A DNA stretch of 64,000 bases from the NCBI GenBank assembly GCA_025642075.2, contig JAODUO010000942.1, positions 86,001 through 150,000 on the forward strand. The letters run 5' to 3'. Below the pieces are notes generated by a model that saw only the letters and a program-made list of their open reading frames with translations, did not search any database and was not told the origin of the DNA. This stretch comes from Ridgeia piscesae (lineage: Eukaryota > Annelida > Polychaeta > Sabellida > Siboglinidae). This document shows positions 1-12,620 of the stretch, piece after piece. The translations under genes were made by a program, and so were the position numbers. Numbering within the stretch: the first letter of the stretch is position 1; each line of letters opens with the position of its first letter.

Positions 1-392
1 TGGTGGACAACTCTGTTCTTCTTGTCTCTGGACACACCCACACAACGACATATTGGTGGACAACTCTGTTCTTCTTGTCTCTGGACACACACACACAATG
101 ACATATTGGTGGACAACTCTGTTCTTCTTGTCTCTGGACACACACACACAATGACATATTGGTGGACAACTCTGTTCTTCTTGTCTCTGGACACACCCAC
201 ACAACGACATATTGGTGGACAACTCTGTTCTTCTTGTCTCTGGACACACACACACAATGACATATTGGTGGACAACTCTGTTCTTCTTGTCTCTGGACAC
301 ACACACACTACGACATATTGGTGGACAACTCTGTTCTTCTTGTCTCTGGACACACCCACACAACGACATATTGGTGGACAACTCTGTTCTTC
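1..392. repeat. 53-bp minisatellite, about 7.4 copies
   Basis: Head-to-tail copies start at 1, 54, 107, 160, 213, 266, 319 and 372. The unit begins TGGTGGACAACTCTG and holds a variable CA-rich core (CACACCCACAC or CACACACACAC). The array begins at the window edge, so its true length is unknown, and it decays after about 392. It is open in several frames only because the repeat lacks stops; I see no reason to call it coding. Confidence 0.95.
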
Positions 393-1468
393 GTGTGTCA
401 GCCATAATAGAATAGACAACTGACCGTGCTACACACAGAACCTTCAATCAATTAGTGCTTATCTCGAGACAAGTTGTCGTCTGCACTTCTATAATACTTT
501 GAAAAACATCATCACCGTCCAACATTGGAAAATCACTGGGCATCTTGCAACTGTCATGTGAACGTCTAGAGTGACGCCACATAATCACGATCACACGAGT
601 CAGTGTAGATGTATCAGGCAGAAACAATCAGCGGCTCCTTTGTTCAGTCACGACACAAGAGTTCTACCCACCAATCAAATCAACACTATCACAAATACAT
701 GTTCAGTAAGAAACCTTCAAAGTCAGCACACTGAGAACACATATTAACCCTCAATGCATGTCGGTTGCTGCTTCTGCAAAAGCGAATGACATCGTGGTCA
801 TGTTTGCTGTCTCTGTGCACTATATATTAATATAATGATCTCATAAGATGACACACAGTGTAGCATCTGCCAGTTGTGAGAACTGTTGAGTTGGTGCAAG
901 TGTACAATTAATATCGCACATAATGAATACGTGATCTCCCTAAGACTGACTGGTATAAAATGGTGATATTAAATCCAATGTTTATGTAACAAAAGATACC
1001 TGATGCCCTTTCTGTGTGATAAGTGTTAAGTAAATATTCCTAAAATATGAATTTAAGAGTGCTTGCAGCCCCCCTCATGAGTGCGATATATGGTATCACA
1101 TTAATTTGTTGGGTTATATACATACTCAACTACAACTAAGATGCATCTAGCAGAATGCACAATTCTCCTACACAGATTGCCACTATTCAAAACATCAAAG
1201 ATTACCTTTTTCCTGGCACAAATTAAGGGTGCAAAATAGCTTTCTGTAACCAGACAATGGATGCCATTGTTGGCAGCAATTATTGCATACATTAAACTAC
1301 ACAATGGCCCCCAAATCACCTTGAAAAAATGCTTGTCACCTCGTAGTATGCTTACAATTAACTTCACATCTATCAATAAACTTATTTTCAAAATTGTCCA
1401 ATGTCCAGAATTCCTGCTATCATCACATAGGCACAATTACCTCTGTCTGTGGCAGATGGTGCTATTCC
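393..1468. other. Non-coding DNA downstream of the last gene A exon
   Basis: Unique AT-rich sequence with no exon-like open frame, no finger motif and no recognisable repeat. If the 1469-1744 exon is used, its 3' UTR lies here; I found no clear canonical polyadenylation signal on the minus strand close to the stop. Confidence 0.6.
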
Positions 1469-1744
1469 CTACTGGTGGTTGGTGCTGACATGTTTTTTTA
1501 GGCTGCTTGCGTATCGATAGGCCACGCCACAAATATCACAGCGAAAGTCTCGCGCGCCCGTGTGCTTGGCGATGTGGCCACTCAGGTGCATCACCCCCAA
1601 GAACCCCTTCCCGCACAGGGGGCACCTGTAGGGGTAGTGCCCCTTGTGCATGTCCTCATGGAGCTGAAGGCCACGGGCAGTGCCGAATGTTTTAGTGCAA
1701 AGGCTGCATTTTAGCAATGGCTTCTGTGACCTGGCAGTGGCAGT
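1469..1744 (-). CDS. Gene A terminal exon A26, three C2H2 fingers
   Basis: Exon of 91 residues. The acceptor reads GGTCTGTTTCTAG and the frame opens in phase 0 as TATARSQKPLLK. Fingers: CSLC...HEDMH, CPLCGKGF...HIAKH and CDICGVAY...HVSTNH. The finger-2 helix (GVMHLSGH) is the only one in the set with His at the position where almost all others carry Asn. It is the most distal exon from the N-terminal exon, about 36 kb away. A 3-kb minisatellite begins only about 46 bp upstream of its acceptor. Probable DNA-binding C-terminus of a nuclear factor; the target is unknown. Confidence 0.85.
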   Translation of the reverse strand, partial: TATARSQKPLLKCSLCTKTFGTARGLQLHEDMHKGHYPYRCPLCGKGFLGVMHLSGHIAKHTGARDFRCDICGVAYRYASSLKKHVSTNHQ

Positions 1745-1790
1745 CTAGAAACAGACCAAAGATCCAGTGTTAGACCTCACGCATAACAAC

Positions 1791-4787
1791 CCCTCACTGC
1801 CACCCCATGAACACTAGACCACCCTCACTGGCCACTACCACCCCATGAACACTAGACCACCCTCACTGGCCACTACCACCCCATGAACACTAAACCACCC
1901 TCACTCGCCACTGCCACCCCATGAACACTAGACCACCCTCACTGGCAACTACCACCCCATGAACACGATACCACCCTCACTGGCCACTACCATCCCATGA
2001 ACACTAGACCACCCTCACTCGCCACTACCACCCCATGAACACTAGACCACCCTCACTGGTCACTACCACCCCATGAACACTAGACCACCCTCACTGGCCA
2101 CTAACACCCCATGAACACTAGACCACCCTCACTGGCCACAACCACCCCATGAACACTAGACCACCCTCACTGGCCACAACCACCCCATGAACACTAGACC
2201 ACCCTCACTGGCCACTACCACCCCATGAACACTAGACCACCCTCACTGGCCACTACCACCCCATGAAAACTAGACCACCCTCACTGGCCACTACCACCCC
2301 ATGAACACTAGACCACCCTCACTGCCACTACCACCCCATGAACACTAGACCACCCTCACTGGCCACTACCACCCCATGAACACTAGACCACCCTCACTGG
2401 CCACTACCACCCCATGAACACTAGACCACCCTCACTGGCCACTACCACCCCATGAACACTAGACCACCCTCACTGACCACTATCACCCCATGAACACTAG
2501 ACCACCCTCACTTGCCACTACCACCCCATGAACACTAGACCACCCTCACTGGCCACTAACACCCCATGAACACTAGACCACCCTCACTGGCCACTACCAC
2601 CCCATGAACACTAGACCACCCTCACTGGCCACTACCACCCCATGAACACTAGACCACCCTCACTGGCCACTACCATCCCATGAACACTAGACCACCCTCA
2701 CTGGCCCACTACCACCCCATGAACACTAAACCACCCTCACTCGCCACTGCCACCCCATGAACACTAGACCACCCTCACTCGCCACTACCACCCCATGAAC
2801 ACTAGACCACCCTCACTGGTCACTACCACCCCATGAACACTAGACCACCCTCACTGGCCACTAACACCCCATGAACACTAGACCACCCTCACTGGCCACT
2901 AACACCCCATGAACACTAGACCACCCTCACTGGCCACTACCACCCCATGAACACTAGACCACCCTCACTGGCCACTACCACCCCATGAACACTAGACCAC
3001 CCTCACTGGCCACTAACACCCCATGAACACTAGACCACCCTCACTGGCCACTACCACCCCATGAACACTAACCACCCTCACTGGCCACTACCACCCCATG
3101 AACACTAAACCACCCTCACTGGCCACTACCACCCCATGAACACTATACCACCCTCACTGGCCACTACCACCCCATGAACACTAGACCACCCTCACTGGCC
3201 ACTACCACCCCATGAACACTAGACCACCCTCACTGGCCACTACCACCCCATGAACACTATACCACCCTCACTGGCCACTACCACCCCATGAACACTAGAC
3301 CACCCTCACTGGCCACTACCACCCCATGAACACTATACCACCCTCACTGGCCACTACCACCCCATGAACACTAGACCACCCTCACTGGCCACTACCACCC
3401 CATGAACACTAGACCACCCTCACTGGCCACTACCACCCCATGAACACTAGACCACCCTCACTGGCCACTACCACCCCATGAACACTAGACCACCCTCACT
3501 GGCCACTACCACCCCATGAACACTAGACCACCCTCACTGGCCACTACCACCCCATGAAACTAGACCACCCTCACTGGCCACTACCACCCCATGAACACTA
3601 GACCACCCTCACTGGCCACTACCACCCCATGAACACTAAACCACCCTCACTGGCCACTACCACCCCATGAACACTATACCACCCTCACTGGCCACTAACA
3701 CCCCATGAACACTAGACCACCCTCACTGGCCACTACCACCCCATGAACACTAGACCACCCTCACTGGCCACTACCACCCCATGAACACTAGACCACCCTC
3801 ACTGGCCACTACCACCCCATGAACACTAGACCACCCTCACTCGCCACTGCCACCCCATGAACACTAGACCACCCTCACTGGCCACTGCAACACCATGAAC
3901 ACTATACCACCCCATGAACACTATACCACCCTCACTAGTCACTACCACCCCATGAACACTAGACCACCCTCACTGGCAACTACCACCCCATGAACACTAT
4001 ACCACCCTCACTGGCCCACTACCACCCCATGAACACTAGACCACCCTCACTGGCCACTGCAACACCATGAACACTATACCACCCTCACTGGCCCACTACC
4101 ACCCCATGAACACTATACCACCCTCACTGGCCCACTACCACCCCATGAACACTAGACCACCCTCACTGGCCCACTACCACCCCATGAACACTAGACCACC
4201 CTCACTGGCCCACTACCACCCCATGAACACTAGACTACCCTCACTGGCCCACTACCACCCCATGAACATTATACCACCCTCACTGGCCACTACCACCCCG
4301 TGAACACTAGACCACCTTCACTGGCCACTACCACCCCATGAACACTAGACCACCCTCACTGGCCCACTACCACCCCATGAACACTAGACCACCCTCACTG
4401 GCCCACTACCACCCCATGAACACTAGACCACCCTCACTGGCCCACTACCACCCCATGAACACTAGACCACCCTTACTGGCCCACTACCACCCCATGAACA
4501 CTAGACCACCCTCACTACCACTACCACCCCATGAACCCTAGACCACCCTCACTGGCCCACTACCACCCCATGAAGACTAGACCACCCTCACTGGCCCACT
4601 ACCACCCCATGAACACTAGACCACCCTCACTGGCCCACTACCACCCCATGAACACTAGACCACCCTTACTGGCCCACTACCACCCCATGAACACTAGACC
4701 ACCCTCACTACCCCACTACCACCCCATGAACACTAGACCACCCTCACTACCCCACTACCACCCCATGAACACTAGACCACCCTCTCT
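1791..4787. repeat. 38/39-bp minisatellite, roughly 78 copies
   Basis: Tandem unit beginning CCCCATGAACACTAGACCAC and ending with CTCACTGGCCACTACCA. Point variants (CTATACC, CTAAACC, TCGCC, AACACC) recur in blocks, which suggests segmental duplication inside the array. Most units are 38 bp. From about 4067 onward a 39-bp form (GGCCC) dominates, which gives open frames of a 13-residue repeat (MNTRPPSLAHYHP) on the plus strand. These frames have no start context or splice support and are rejected as genes. Ragged copies continue to about 4960. The array sits in the gene A intron just upstream of exon A26. Confidence 0.97.
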
Positions 4788-6284
4788 GGACTCTGGCACA
4801 TAACTAAACCATCCCAATTCGGCAAAGAACCACCCCATGAACACAAAACAACCCCTCGCTATCCTGCCCCAGTTACAGGGTGAGCACTAAACAACTACAT
4901 GGCGCAGTATCACCCCATCTACACTAAGCCACCCCTCAGAAATGTCCCATGAGCACACAACCATCTCTCACGTGAACAGAACCAACCGCAACAGAACTGA
5001 AAAGCCAGCCTTATCATACCAAAAATACCAACACAATGTTAACTGAAACATCAGCGTCATCAGACCACAATCACCAATCAGATGACTGCCATCTCCATTA
5101 CTAAAACATTACCATATTCGTAACTGTAACACTTGCTTCGTAACTAAACACTAGCCTCATCATAAATATCATCACAATAGTTATGTCATTATCAATGTTG
5201 ACAATGTTGCTATAATTCAAGGATATTCATTCCAATTATCACTCTACAAAGAGCAGATTGGATGTCTGTCTGGTGAGTGATTAGCTATCAACAGACTAAC
5301 TAACATAAAAAGGAACAAGCCTAAATTAATCACTCTGATACTATATAATACTATTCATAAGAAATACTGGGAGATAAATAAATTTATATCACAATTACAG
5401 CCACGTAAGAAAAGGGCGTAGACACTTCCTGCATCATTTAATCACGTGATTTACAACGTTAACATGTGTATTTTTAGTAGACATGGGCTAGAATCTCAAT
5501 GAAGTGTGATTCACCTTGTTGCAATAAGTCAATTACCCAGTGATGAGAACATCTTCATAACAAGCTAACAACCAAATAATGTATTGGCAGAGTGTAGTTG
5601 TTTGAATACATTACAATTAAAAACATAAAATATTACATTTTGCTTTCTTTGTGACTATGACACAGAATGAGTTTGATTGTCATGTGTGACACCTTGGAAC
5701 TCTTACAGGAGTAGTGGGAATGGTCATGTTGTTCCCAGTAATGCCTGTCTCCATACACCTGTACTGTTTTTCCTAGATGTACCTTTGCACAAAATGGTAT
5801 ATGATATGCTGAAATGGCACTCTTCTGCACCATGTACCTTAATGGCACATATCAAAATAGCATGTTTATCAGATACAAATTAGCCCCTATCTTGTTGGAC
5901 TGAAAATGTGATTATCAATTTTTTTAAACTAGTGTTCATTATTTCTCATGTGTACTTCTTTACAGTAGGAACAAAATCTCTAGTCAGACCTATCTCATTA
6001 GTTGTGTTTATACACGTGTGTGTGGGACATGGTATCTCGTATCTCATCTTCCACTCCGCAAGTTCGCTCAATCAGTACCTAACTAGTTCACAAACTTTCA
6101 GCGTTAGCCAACAACAGCAAAAAAATTACTCTAAAGGAATATTACGAATATCTACAAATCATTACACCGACACAGCAAACTACTGTCAGAAAGAGGCTTT
6201 AATTACACTCTCCATGTGAAAACACAACAGAACGAATGAACTAGAACATGTCCAGCGGCCACTGCTAGCCAGAAATTGCCTTGC
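4788..6284. other. Intron / 3' flank of exon A25
   Basis: Degenerate minisatellite tail to about 4960, then AT-rich unique DNA. On the minus strand an ATTAAA variant polyadenylation signal (plus-strand TTTAAT at 6198-6203) lies about 82 bp beyond the stop of exon A25. No other supported feature. Confidence 0.5.
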
Positions 6285-6611
6285 CTAGCAGTTGTGAGTC
6301 AGTCTCATGTGTTTGCGCAGCATGCGTGCATATGTGTACTCCGCACCACAGTGGCAACATTTGAACTCGCGAACACCGGTGTGTCTCACCAGATGGCCGC
6401 GTAGGTTCGTCTGACTTGAGAACCCCTTGCTGCAGTACTGACACTGGTAGGGGTACACACCCTGGTGCATGTCCTCGTGTACCTTCAGACCCCAAGAACT
6501 CGCAAACGCGCGACTGCAATGACGACAAGACAAGGACCTCTTTGTCCTGCTCGTGTGAGACGTCTGGCTAGGTGCTGTGGCACAAGGCTCTATAAACTCA
6601 GTGTGGCCCGT
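6285..6611 (-). CDS. Gene A terminal exon A25, three C2H2 fingers
   Basis: Exon of 108 residues. Acceptor GTGTATTTCCAG; phase 0 opening TGHTEFIEPCATAPSQ. A Ser/Thr-rich leader precedes the fingers CRHCSRAF...HEDMH, CQYCSKGF...HLVRH and CCHCGAEY...HMRLTH. The finger-2 helix is SQTNLRGH. The finger 1-2 linker is QGVYPYQ and the finger 2-3 linker is TGVREFK, both close to the canonical TGEKP-type linker. No ATG is needed because the frame is open through the acceptor. Confidence 0.87.
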   Translation of the reverse strand, partial: TGHTEFIEPCATAPSQTSHTSRTKRSLSCRHCSRAFASSWGLKVHEDMHQGVYPYQCQYCSKGFSSQTNLRGHLVRHTGVREFKCCHCGAEYTYARMLRKHMRLTHNC

Positions 6612-6837
6612 CTGGAAATACACAAATACGCACCAGTGTTAATTCTGCTTTGGCCATCGCCAGTGCCAGGTTAGTTTTATCTAGGCTCACATCTGATCCA
6701 CCCACATGATAACGACAATACACGTGTACAATTGTCACCGTTTCATCATGATTGTTAATAAGCAATGGTAAGTTGTTATATAGATGTATAAAGCACTTAG
6801 AGTTGCGCAATTTCCAAAGAACTGTATGGTAAATTTT

Positions 6838-6915
6838 TCAGGCAGACCTGTTCAATCAAACATCATCTGGACTTCTCTGGGAAGCATTCAGCCACACTGC
6901 AATTACTGGTGAAGG
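6838..6915 (-). mobile_element. SINE fragment
   Basis: Read on the minus strand it matches the middle of the tRNA-derived SINE at 52563-52881: AATGCTTCCCAGAGAAG, then a TGATTGAACAGGTCTG block. It is a short internal piece without promoter boxes or tail. Similarity is by eye. Confidence 0.55.
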
Positions 6916-7209
6916 AAGTTCTTTTAAAATTTAGTTTAACTCTTTGTGGTAAGTATTTGAGTAGTAGTTTTCTGTGACCAAATCTTGTTGTGTTTGAGCA
7001 CTTAAGGTGGCAAACTATATTCAATAATGTCTAATAAATCACACATTATTGGTCTTTGACTGCTATAGTATGACAAAGCCCTAGCAACACAAAAGGCCTA
7101 CGTTTCTCACATACTAGGTAGTTTGCAACAGTGGACACAAAACAAAATCAGGAGTAAATACAGATCTCCTTTATTAGAACATGTCAAAGATTTGGCAATG
7201 TAACATCAC

Positions 7210-10200
7210 CAACAAGACAGGCTTATCACTGCCCAATGTGTCAACTGCTGTAGTACAGGCTTAGCACTGCCCAACGTGTCAACTGTTGTAGTACAGGCTT
7301 AGCACTGCCCAACGTCTCAACTGTTGTAGTACAGGCTTAGCACTGCCCAACGTCTCAACTGTTGTAGTACAGACTTAGCACTGCCCAACGTCTCAACTGT
7401 TGTAGTACAGACTTAGCACTGCCCAACATCTCAACTGTTGTAGTACAGGCTTAGCACTGCCCAACGTCTCAACTGTTGTAGTACAGGCTTAGCACTGCCC
7501 AACGTCTCAACTGTTGTAGTACAGACTTAGCACTGCCCAACGTCTCAACTGTTGTAGTACAGACTTAGCACTGCCCAACGTCTCAACTGTTGTAGTACAG
7601 GCTTAGCACTGCCCAACGTCTCAACTGTTGTAGTACAGGCTTAGCACTGCCCAACGTCTCAACTGTTGTAGTACAGGCTTAGCACTGCCCAACGTCTCAA
7701 CTGTTGTAGTACAGACTTAGCACTGCCCAACGTCTCAACTGTTGTAGTACAGACTTAGCACTGCCCAACGTCTCAACTGTTGTAGTACAGGCTTAGCACT
7801 GCCCAACGTCTCAACTGTTGTAGTACAGACTTAGCACTGCCCAACGTCTCAACTGTTGTAGTACAGGCTTAGCACTGCCCAACGTCTCAACTGTTGTAGT
7901 ACAGACTTAGCACTGCCCAACGTCTCAACTGTTGTAGTACAGACTTAGCACTGCCCAACGTCTCAACTGTTGTAGTACAGACTTAGCACTGCCCAACGTC
8001 TCAACTGTTGTAGTACAGGCTTAGCACTGCCCAACGTCTCAACTGTTGTAGCACTGCCAACTTCAACTGTTGTAGTACAGGCTTAGCACTGCCCAACGTT
8101 CAACTGTTGTAGTACAGACTTAGCCTGCCCAAGTCTCAACTGTTGTAGACAGGCTTAGCACTGCCCAACGTCTCAACTGTTGTAGTACAGACTTAGCACT
8201 GCCCAACGTCTCAACTGTTTAGTACTGGCAACCAGCAAGACAGGCTTAGCACTGCCCAACGTGTCAACTGTTGTAGTACTGGCAACCAGCAAGACAGACT
8301 TAGCCCTGCCCAAGGTCTCAACTGTTGTAGTACTGGCAACCAGCAAGACAGACTTAGCCTGCCCAACGTTCAACTGTTGTAGTACTGGCAACCAGAAGAC
8401 AGCTTAGCACTGCCCAACGTTCAACTGTTGTAGTACTGGCAACCAGAAGACAGCTTAGCACTGCCCAACGTTCAACTGTTGTATACAGACTTAGCACTGC
8501 CCAACGTTCAACTGTTTAGTACGGCAACCAGCAGACAGCTTAGCACTGCCCAACGTTCAACTGTTGTAGTACAGCTTAGCCTGCCCAACGTTCAACAGAT
8601 AAATCACTTTTATAGAACAGAAGTCATGAAGCACAACAAACAGGCTTACACTGCCCAAGTGTCAACTGTGTAGACAGGCTTAGCACTGCCCAACGTGTCA
8701 ACTGTGCAGACAGCTTAGCACTGCCCAACGTTCAACTGTTGTAGTACAGGCTTAGCACTGCCCAACGTCTCAACTGTTGTAGTACAGGCACTGCCCAACG
8801 TCTCAACTGTTGTAGTACAGCTTAGCACTGCCCAACTCTCAACTGTTGTAGTACAGTTAGCACGCCAACGCTCAACTGTTGTAGTACAGGCTTACACTGC
8901 CCAACGTCTCAACTGTTGAGTACAGACTTAGCACTGCCCAACGTCCAACGTAGACTTAGCACTCCCACGTCAACTGTTGTAGTACAGGCTTAGCACTGCC
9001 CAACGTTCAACTGTTGTAGTACAGGCTTAGCCCGCCCAAGTCTCAACTGTTGTAGACAGGAGCTGCCCAAGTCTCAACTGTTGTAGCAGATTAGCACTGC
9101 CCAACGTCAACTGTTGTAGTACAGACTTAGCACTGCCCAACGTTCAACTGTTGTAGTACAGGCTTAGCATGCCCAACGCTCAACTGTTGTACAGACTTAC
9201 ACTGCCCAACGTCAACTGTTGTAGTAAGGCTACCGCCCAACGCTCAATTAGCAGTTAGCACTGCCAACGTCTCAACTGTTGTACGCTTAGCACTGCCCAA
9301 CGTCTCAACTGTTGTAGTACAGACTTAGCATGCCCAACGTCTCAACTGTTGGTACAGGCTTAGCACCAACCTCAACTGTTGTAGTACGACTTACACTGCC
9401 CAACGCTCAACTGTTGAGTACAGGCTAGCACTGCCCAACGTCTCAACTGTTGTAGTACAGACTTAGCACTGCCCAACGCTCAACTGTTGTAGTACATTAG
9501 CACGCCCAACGCCAACTGTTGTACGACTGCATGCCCAACGTCTCAACTGTTGGACAGGCTTAGCACTGCCCAACGTTCAACTGTTGTAGTACAGCTTAGC
9601 ACTGCCCGTCTCAACTGTTGTAGACAGGCTTAGCACGCCCAATTCAACTGTTGTAGCAGACTTAACTGCCAAGGTTGATCAACACGACAGATTAGCCTGC
9701 CCAAGTCTCAACTGTTGTAGACAGGCTTAGCACCCAACGTTCAACTGTTGTAGTACATAGCACTGCCCAACGTTCAACTGTTGTAGTACGGCAACCAGCA
9801 GACAGACTTAGCACTGCCCAACGTTCCGTTGTAGTACTGCACAGCAGACAGACTTAGCACTGCCCAACGGCCAACTGTTGTTCACAACTAGACTGCCCAA
9901 CGTCTCAACTGTTGTAGTACCAACAAAACAACAGACTTAGCACTGCCCAACGTCTCAACTGTTGTAGTACAGGCTTAGCACTGCCCAACGTGTCAACTGT
10001 TGTAGTACTGGCAACCAGCAAGACAGACTTAGCACTGCCCAACATGTCAACTGTTGTAGTACAGGCTTAGCACTGCCCAACGTGTCAACTGTTGTAGTAC
10101 TGGCAACCAGCAAGACAGACTTAGCACTGCCCAACGTGTCAACTGTTGTAGTACTGGCAACCAGCAAGACAGACTTAGCACTGCCCAACGTGTCAACTGT

Positions 10201-11120
10201 TGTAGTACAGACTTAGCACTGCCCAACGTCTCAACTGTTGTAGTACAGGCTTAGCACTGCCCAACGTGTCAACTGTTGTAGTACTGGCAACCAGCAAGAC
10301 AGACTTAGCACTGCCCAACGTGTCAACTGTTGTAGTACAGGCTTAGCACTGCCCAACGTGTCAACTGTTGTAGTACTGGCAACCAGCAAGACAGACTTAG
10401 CACTGCCCAACGTGTCAACTGTTGTAGTACTGGCAACCAGCAAGACAGACTTAGCACTGCCCAACGTGTCAACTGTTGTAGTACAGGCTTAGCACTGCCC
10501 AACGTGTCAACTGTTGTAGTACTGGCAACCAGCAAGACAGACTTAGCACTGCCCAACGTGTCAACTGTTGTAGTACTGGCAACCAGCAAGACAGGCTTAG
10601 CACTGCCCAACGTCTCAACTGTTGTAGTACTGGCAACCAGCAAGACAGGCTTAGCACTGCCCAACGTGTCAACTGTTGTAGTACAGACTTAGCACTGCCC
10701 AAGGTCTCAACTGTTGTAGTACAGGCTTAGCACTGCCCAACGTGTCAACTGTTGTAGTACAGACTTAGCACTGCCCAAGGTCTCAACTGTTGTAGTACAG
10801 GCTTAGCACTGCCCAACGTGTCAACTGTTGTAGTACAGACTTAGCACTGCCCAAGGTCTCAACTGTTGTAGTACAGACTTAGCACTGCCCAAGGTCTCAA
10901 CTGTTGTAGTACAGACTTAGCACTGCCCAAGGTCTCAACTGTTGTAGTACTGGCAACCAACAAGACAGACTTAGCACTGCCCAAGGTCTCAACTGTTGTA
11001 GTACAGGCTTAGCACTGCCCAACGTCTCAACTGTTGTAGTACAGACTTAGCACTGCCCAAGGTCTCAACTGTTGTAGTACAGACTTAGCACTGCCCAAGG
11101 TCTCAACTGTTGTAGTACTG
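7210..11120. repeat. 38-bp and 54-bp minisatellite, about 100 copies
   Basis: Basic unit is 38 bp, starting ACAGGCTTAGCACTGCCCAA and ending CAACTGTTGTAGT. A 54-bp version adds a block ending ACTGGCAACCAGCAAG and is concentrated near 8215-8520 and 9990-10650. Copies at 7216-8040 and 9940-11120 are nearly identical, while 8040-9940 is full of 1-4 base deletions. The left end is at about 7210. The right end runs into the coding 3' end of exon A24. The minus-strand open frames (VLLVASTTTVDTLGSAK type) are repeat artefacts. Confidence 0.97.
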
Positions 11121-11411
11121 GCAACTGAATGACTTTGTGTGGCGCTTCAAGTCTCCAAGTGAGCTGAACGCCTTTGAACACTGCCCACACACAAACTCCC
11201 GCATGCCCGTGTGCTTAGTGAGATGTCGCCTCAGGTTCGTAGTTGACGGGAATCCCAGCATGCAGTACTGGCAGTGGTACCGATACTCGCCGCGATGCTG
11301 GTCTTCGTGGGATCGCAAACCACTACTCGTGCTAAATGACTTGCCACATTTGTGACACTTTTTACGTTTAGTCGGCTGTCGTACCTCAGACACACCTGGC
11401 TCACGCAACGC
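11103..11411 (-). CDS. Gene A terminal exon A24, three C2H2-like fingers
   Basis: Exon of 102 residues. Acceptor CATTTTGTCTTACAG; phase 0 opening ALREPGVSEVRQPTKRKK. Fingers CHKCGKSF...HEDQH, CQYCMLGF...HLTKH and CGQCSKAF...LKRHTKSFSC. Finger 3 has lost the standard second His spacing (H-x5-C). The final residues CQYYNS and the stop are encoded by the first unit of the adjoining minisatellite, so the 3' end of the coding region and the repeat share ancestry. The 3' UTR would have to run through the 3.9-kb repeat to the first AATAAA on the minus strand (7170-7175). Confidence 0.83.
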   Translation of the reverse strand, partial: ALREPGVSEVRQPTKRKKCHKCGKSFSTSSGLRSHEDQHRGEYRYHCQYCMLGFPSTTNLRRHLTKHTGMREFVCGQCSKAFSSLGDLKRHTKSFSCQYYNS

Positions 11412-12329
11412 CTGTAAGACAAAATGGGCACACCTTAAGAGTCAGTTTGTTGCCCATTCTCACTGTCAGCATTACAAGTTGGTCAATATTAGTTTACTGC
11501 ATCCAAGCAAAAAGTGAAATATGTAATAATAATTATACATTCCACTGGGTAGTTATTATATACATAGATTACTGCAAATATTTCACTTGTCTTTATGGCC
11601 ACACATTACACCTAAGTCCAGTGTCCTTTAGGCAGTGTCCTTTATTTGAAAGAAAAACTATAATTGCTTTTAACTAATGCTGTAAATCTAGTCGAGTGTA
11701 TTACATCTCTGGAAATTATGGCTTTATCATTATCCATTTACTGCAAGTTTGGCTTCTGTGGTCTAAATATGTTGCACACCTCGGGCTCGTACGCCACAAA
11801 ACATGACACTTATCTTCCCAATGAGTTTATTTTTAAAGCAGGGTCCATAAGTATAAACCTCAACAACAAATATTTAGCAATCATTGCCATTTGGCTAGTT
11901 TATGTATACATACTGAATGTTATATTGTCAGGCAATCACTAGACATCCTCACTATACCTGTGTCAAACACTGACTGGCAGTGTTGGTTTACACTAATACA
12001 CTACCTTAATGGGAAACTGAAACAGTATAGTTCTGAAGTCAGCAGTAATAATCAGGTACAGCTGTGCAGCGAACGCAGCAGGCATTAATATAACTAACTC
12101 AGCACAAACAATATCACCAGTCTCGCAATAACCATCGTTATATAACCACCATTGTCTTACACCATCTTTCCAACAGTTAGACATAACCTACAGAACCATG
12201 ACAACCAGAACGGGACGTTCAAATATATCACAATATAACAAAGTAAATCCTCCCTTTTAAATGTTTGCTATTTCACCAGCTGTGTAACGCTAATTCTCGT
12301 CCTGACACCGTCAACCTTGCCCAGCAAGG
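11412..12329. other. Intron between exons A23 and A24
   Basis: AT-rich unique sequence. A minus-strand AATAAA (plus-strand TTTATT near 11826) lies about 500 bp beyond the A23 stop. No other element recognised. Confidence 0.5.
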
Positions 12330-12620
12330 TCACAATGAATGTTGTTTCATGTGTCGCTTGTAGTCGCACTGGTAGCGGTACTGCCGCCCACACATGTCAC
12401 ACTTGAACTCTGCGACCCCGGTGTGGATGGCCATGTGACCGCGCAGGTTTGACGTCGCAGGGAAACCTTTGCCGCAAATCTTGCACCAGTACGGGTAGTG
12501 CCCCCTATGTATGCCCTCGTGCATGCGCAGACCGTGTGCGCTCGAATAGGTCCTAGGACACTGCGAACACCTGTGTTTATGAGCTGCTGACACAGAGTCT
12601 GACATACGAGGTACTCTGCT
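12330..12620 (-). CDS. Gene A terminal exon A23, three C2H2 fingers
   Basis: Exon of 96 residues. Acceptor TTTGTCTTTGCAG; phase 0 opening SRVPRMSDSVSAAHKHR. Fingers CSQCPRTY...HEGIH, CKICGKGF...HMAIH and CDMCGRQY...HMKQH, all with full C2H2 spacing. The finger-2 helix ATSNLRGH resembles the A11/A13 subfamily, but the leader (RMSDSV) resembles the TATSRRSDSV group next door, so it looks intermediate between the two. The exon stops just after finger 3 (QHSL). Confidence 0.88.
   Translation of the reverse strand, partial: SRVPRMSDSVSAAHKHRCSQCPRTYSSAHGLRMHEGIHRGHYPYWCKICGKGFPATSNLRGHMAIHTGVAEFKCDMCGRQYRYQCDYKRHMKQHSL

Noticed and set aside
1791..4803. Open frames of a 13-residue repeat (MNTRPPSLAHYHP)
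   Set aside because: They come from the 39-bp form of a minisatellite; they break in the 38-bp form and have no splice or start support.
7210..10702. CRISPR-like regular repeats and the VLLVASTTTV frames
   Set aside because: Units are directly adjacent without unique spacers, in a eukaryotic intron; frames are repeat artefacts.
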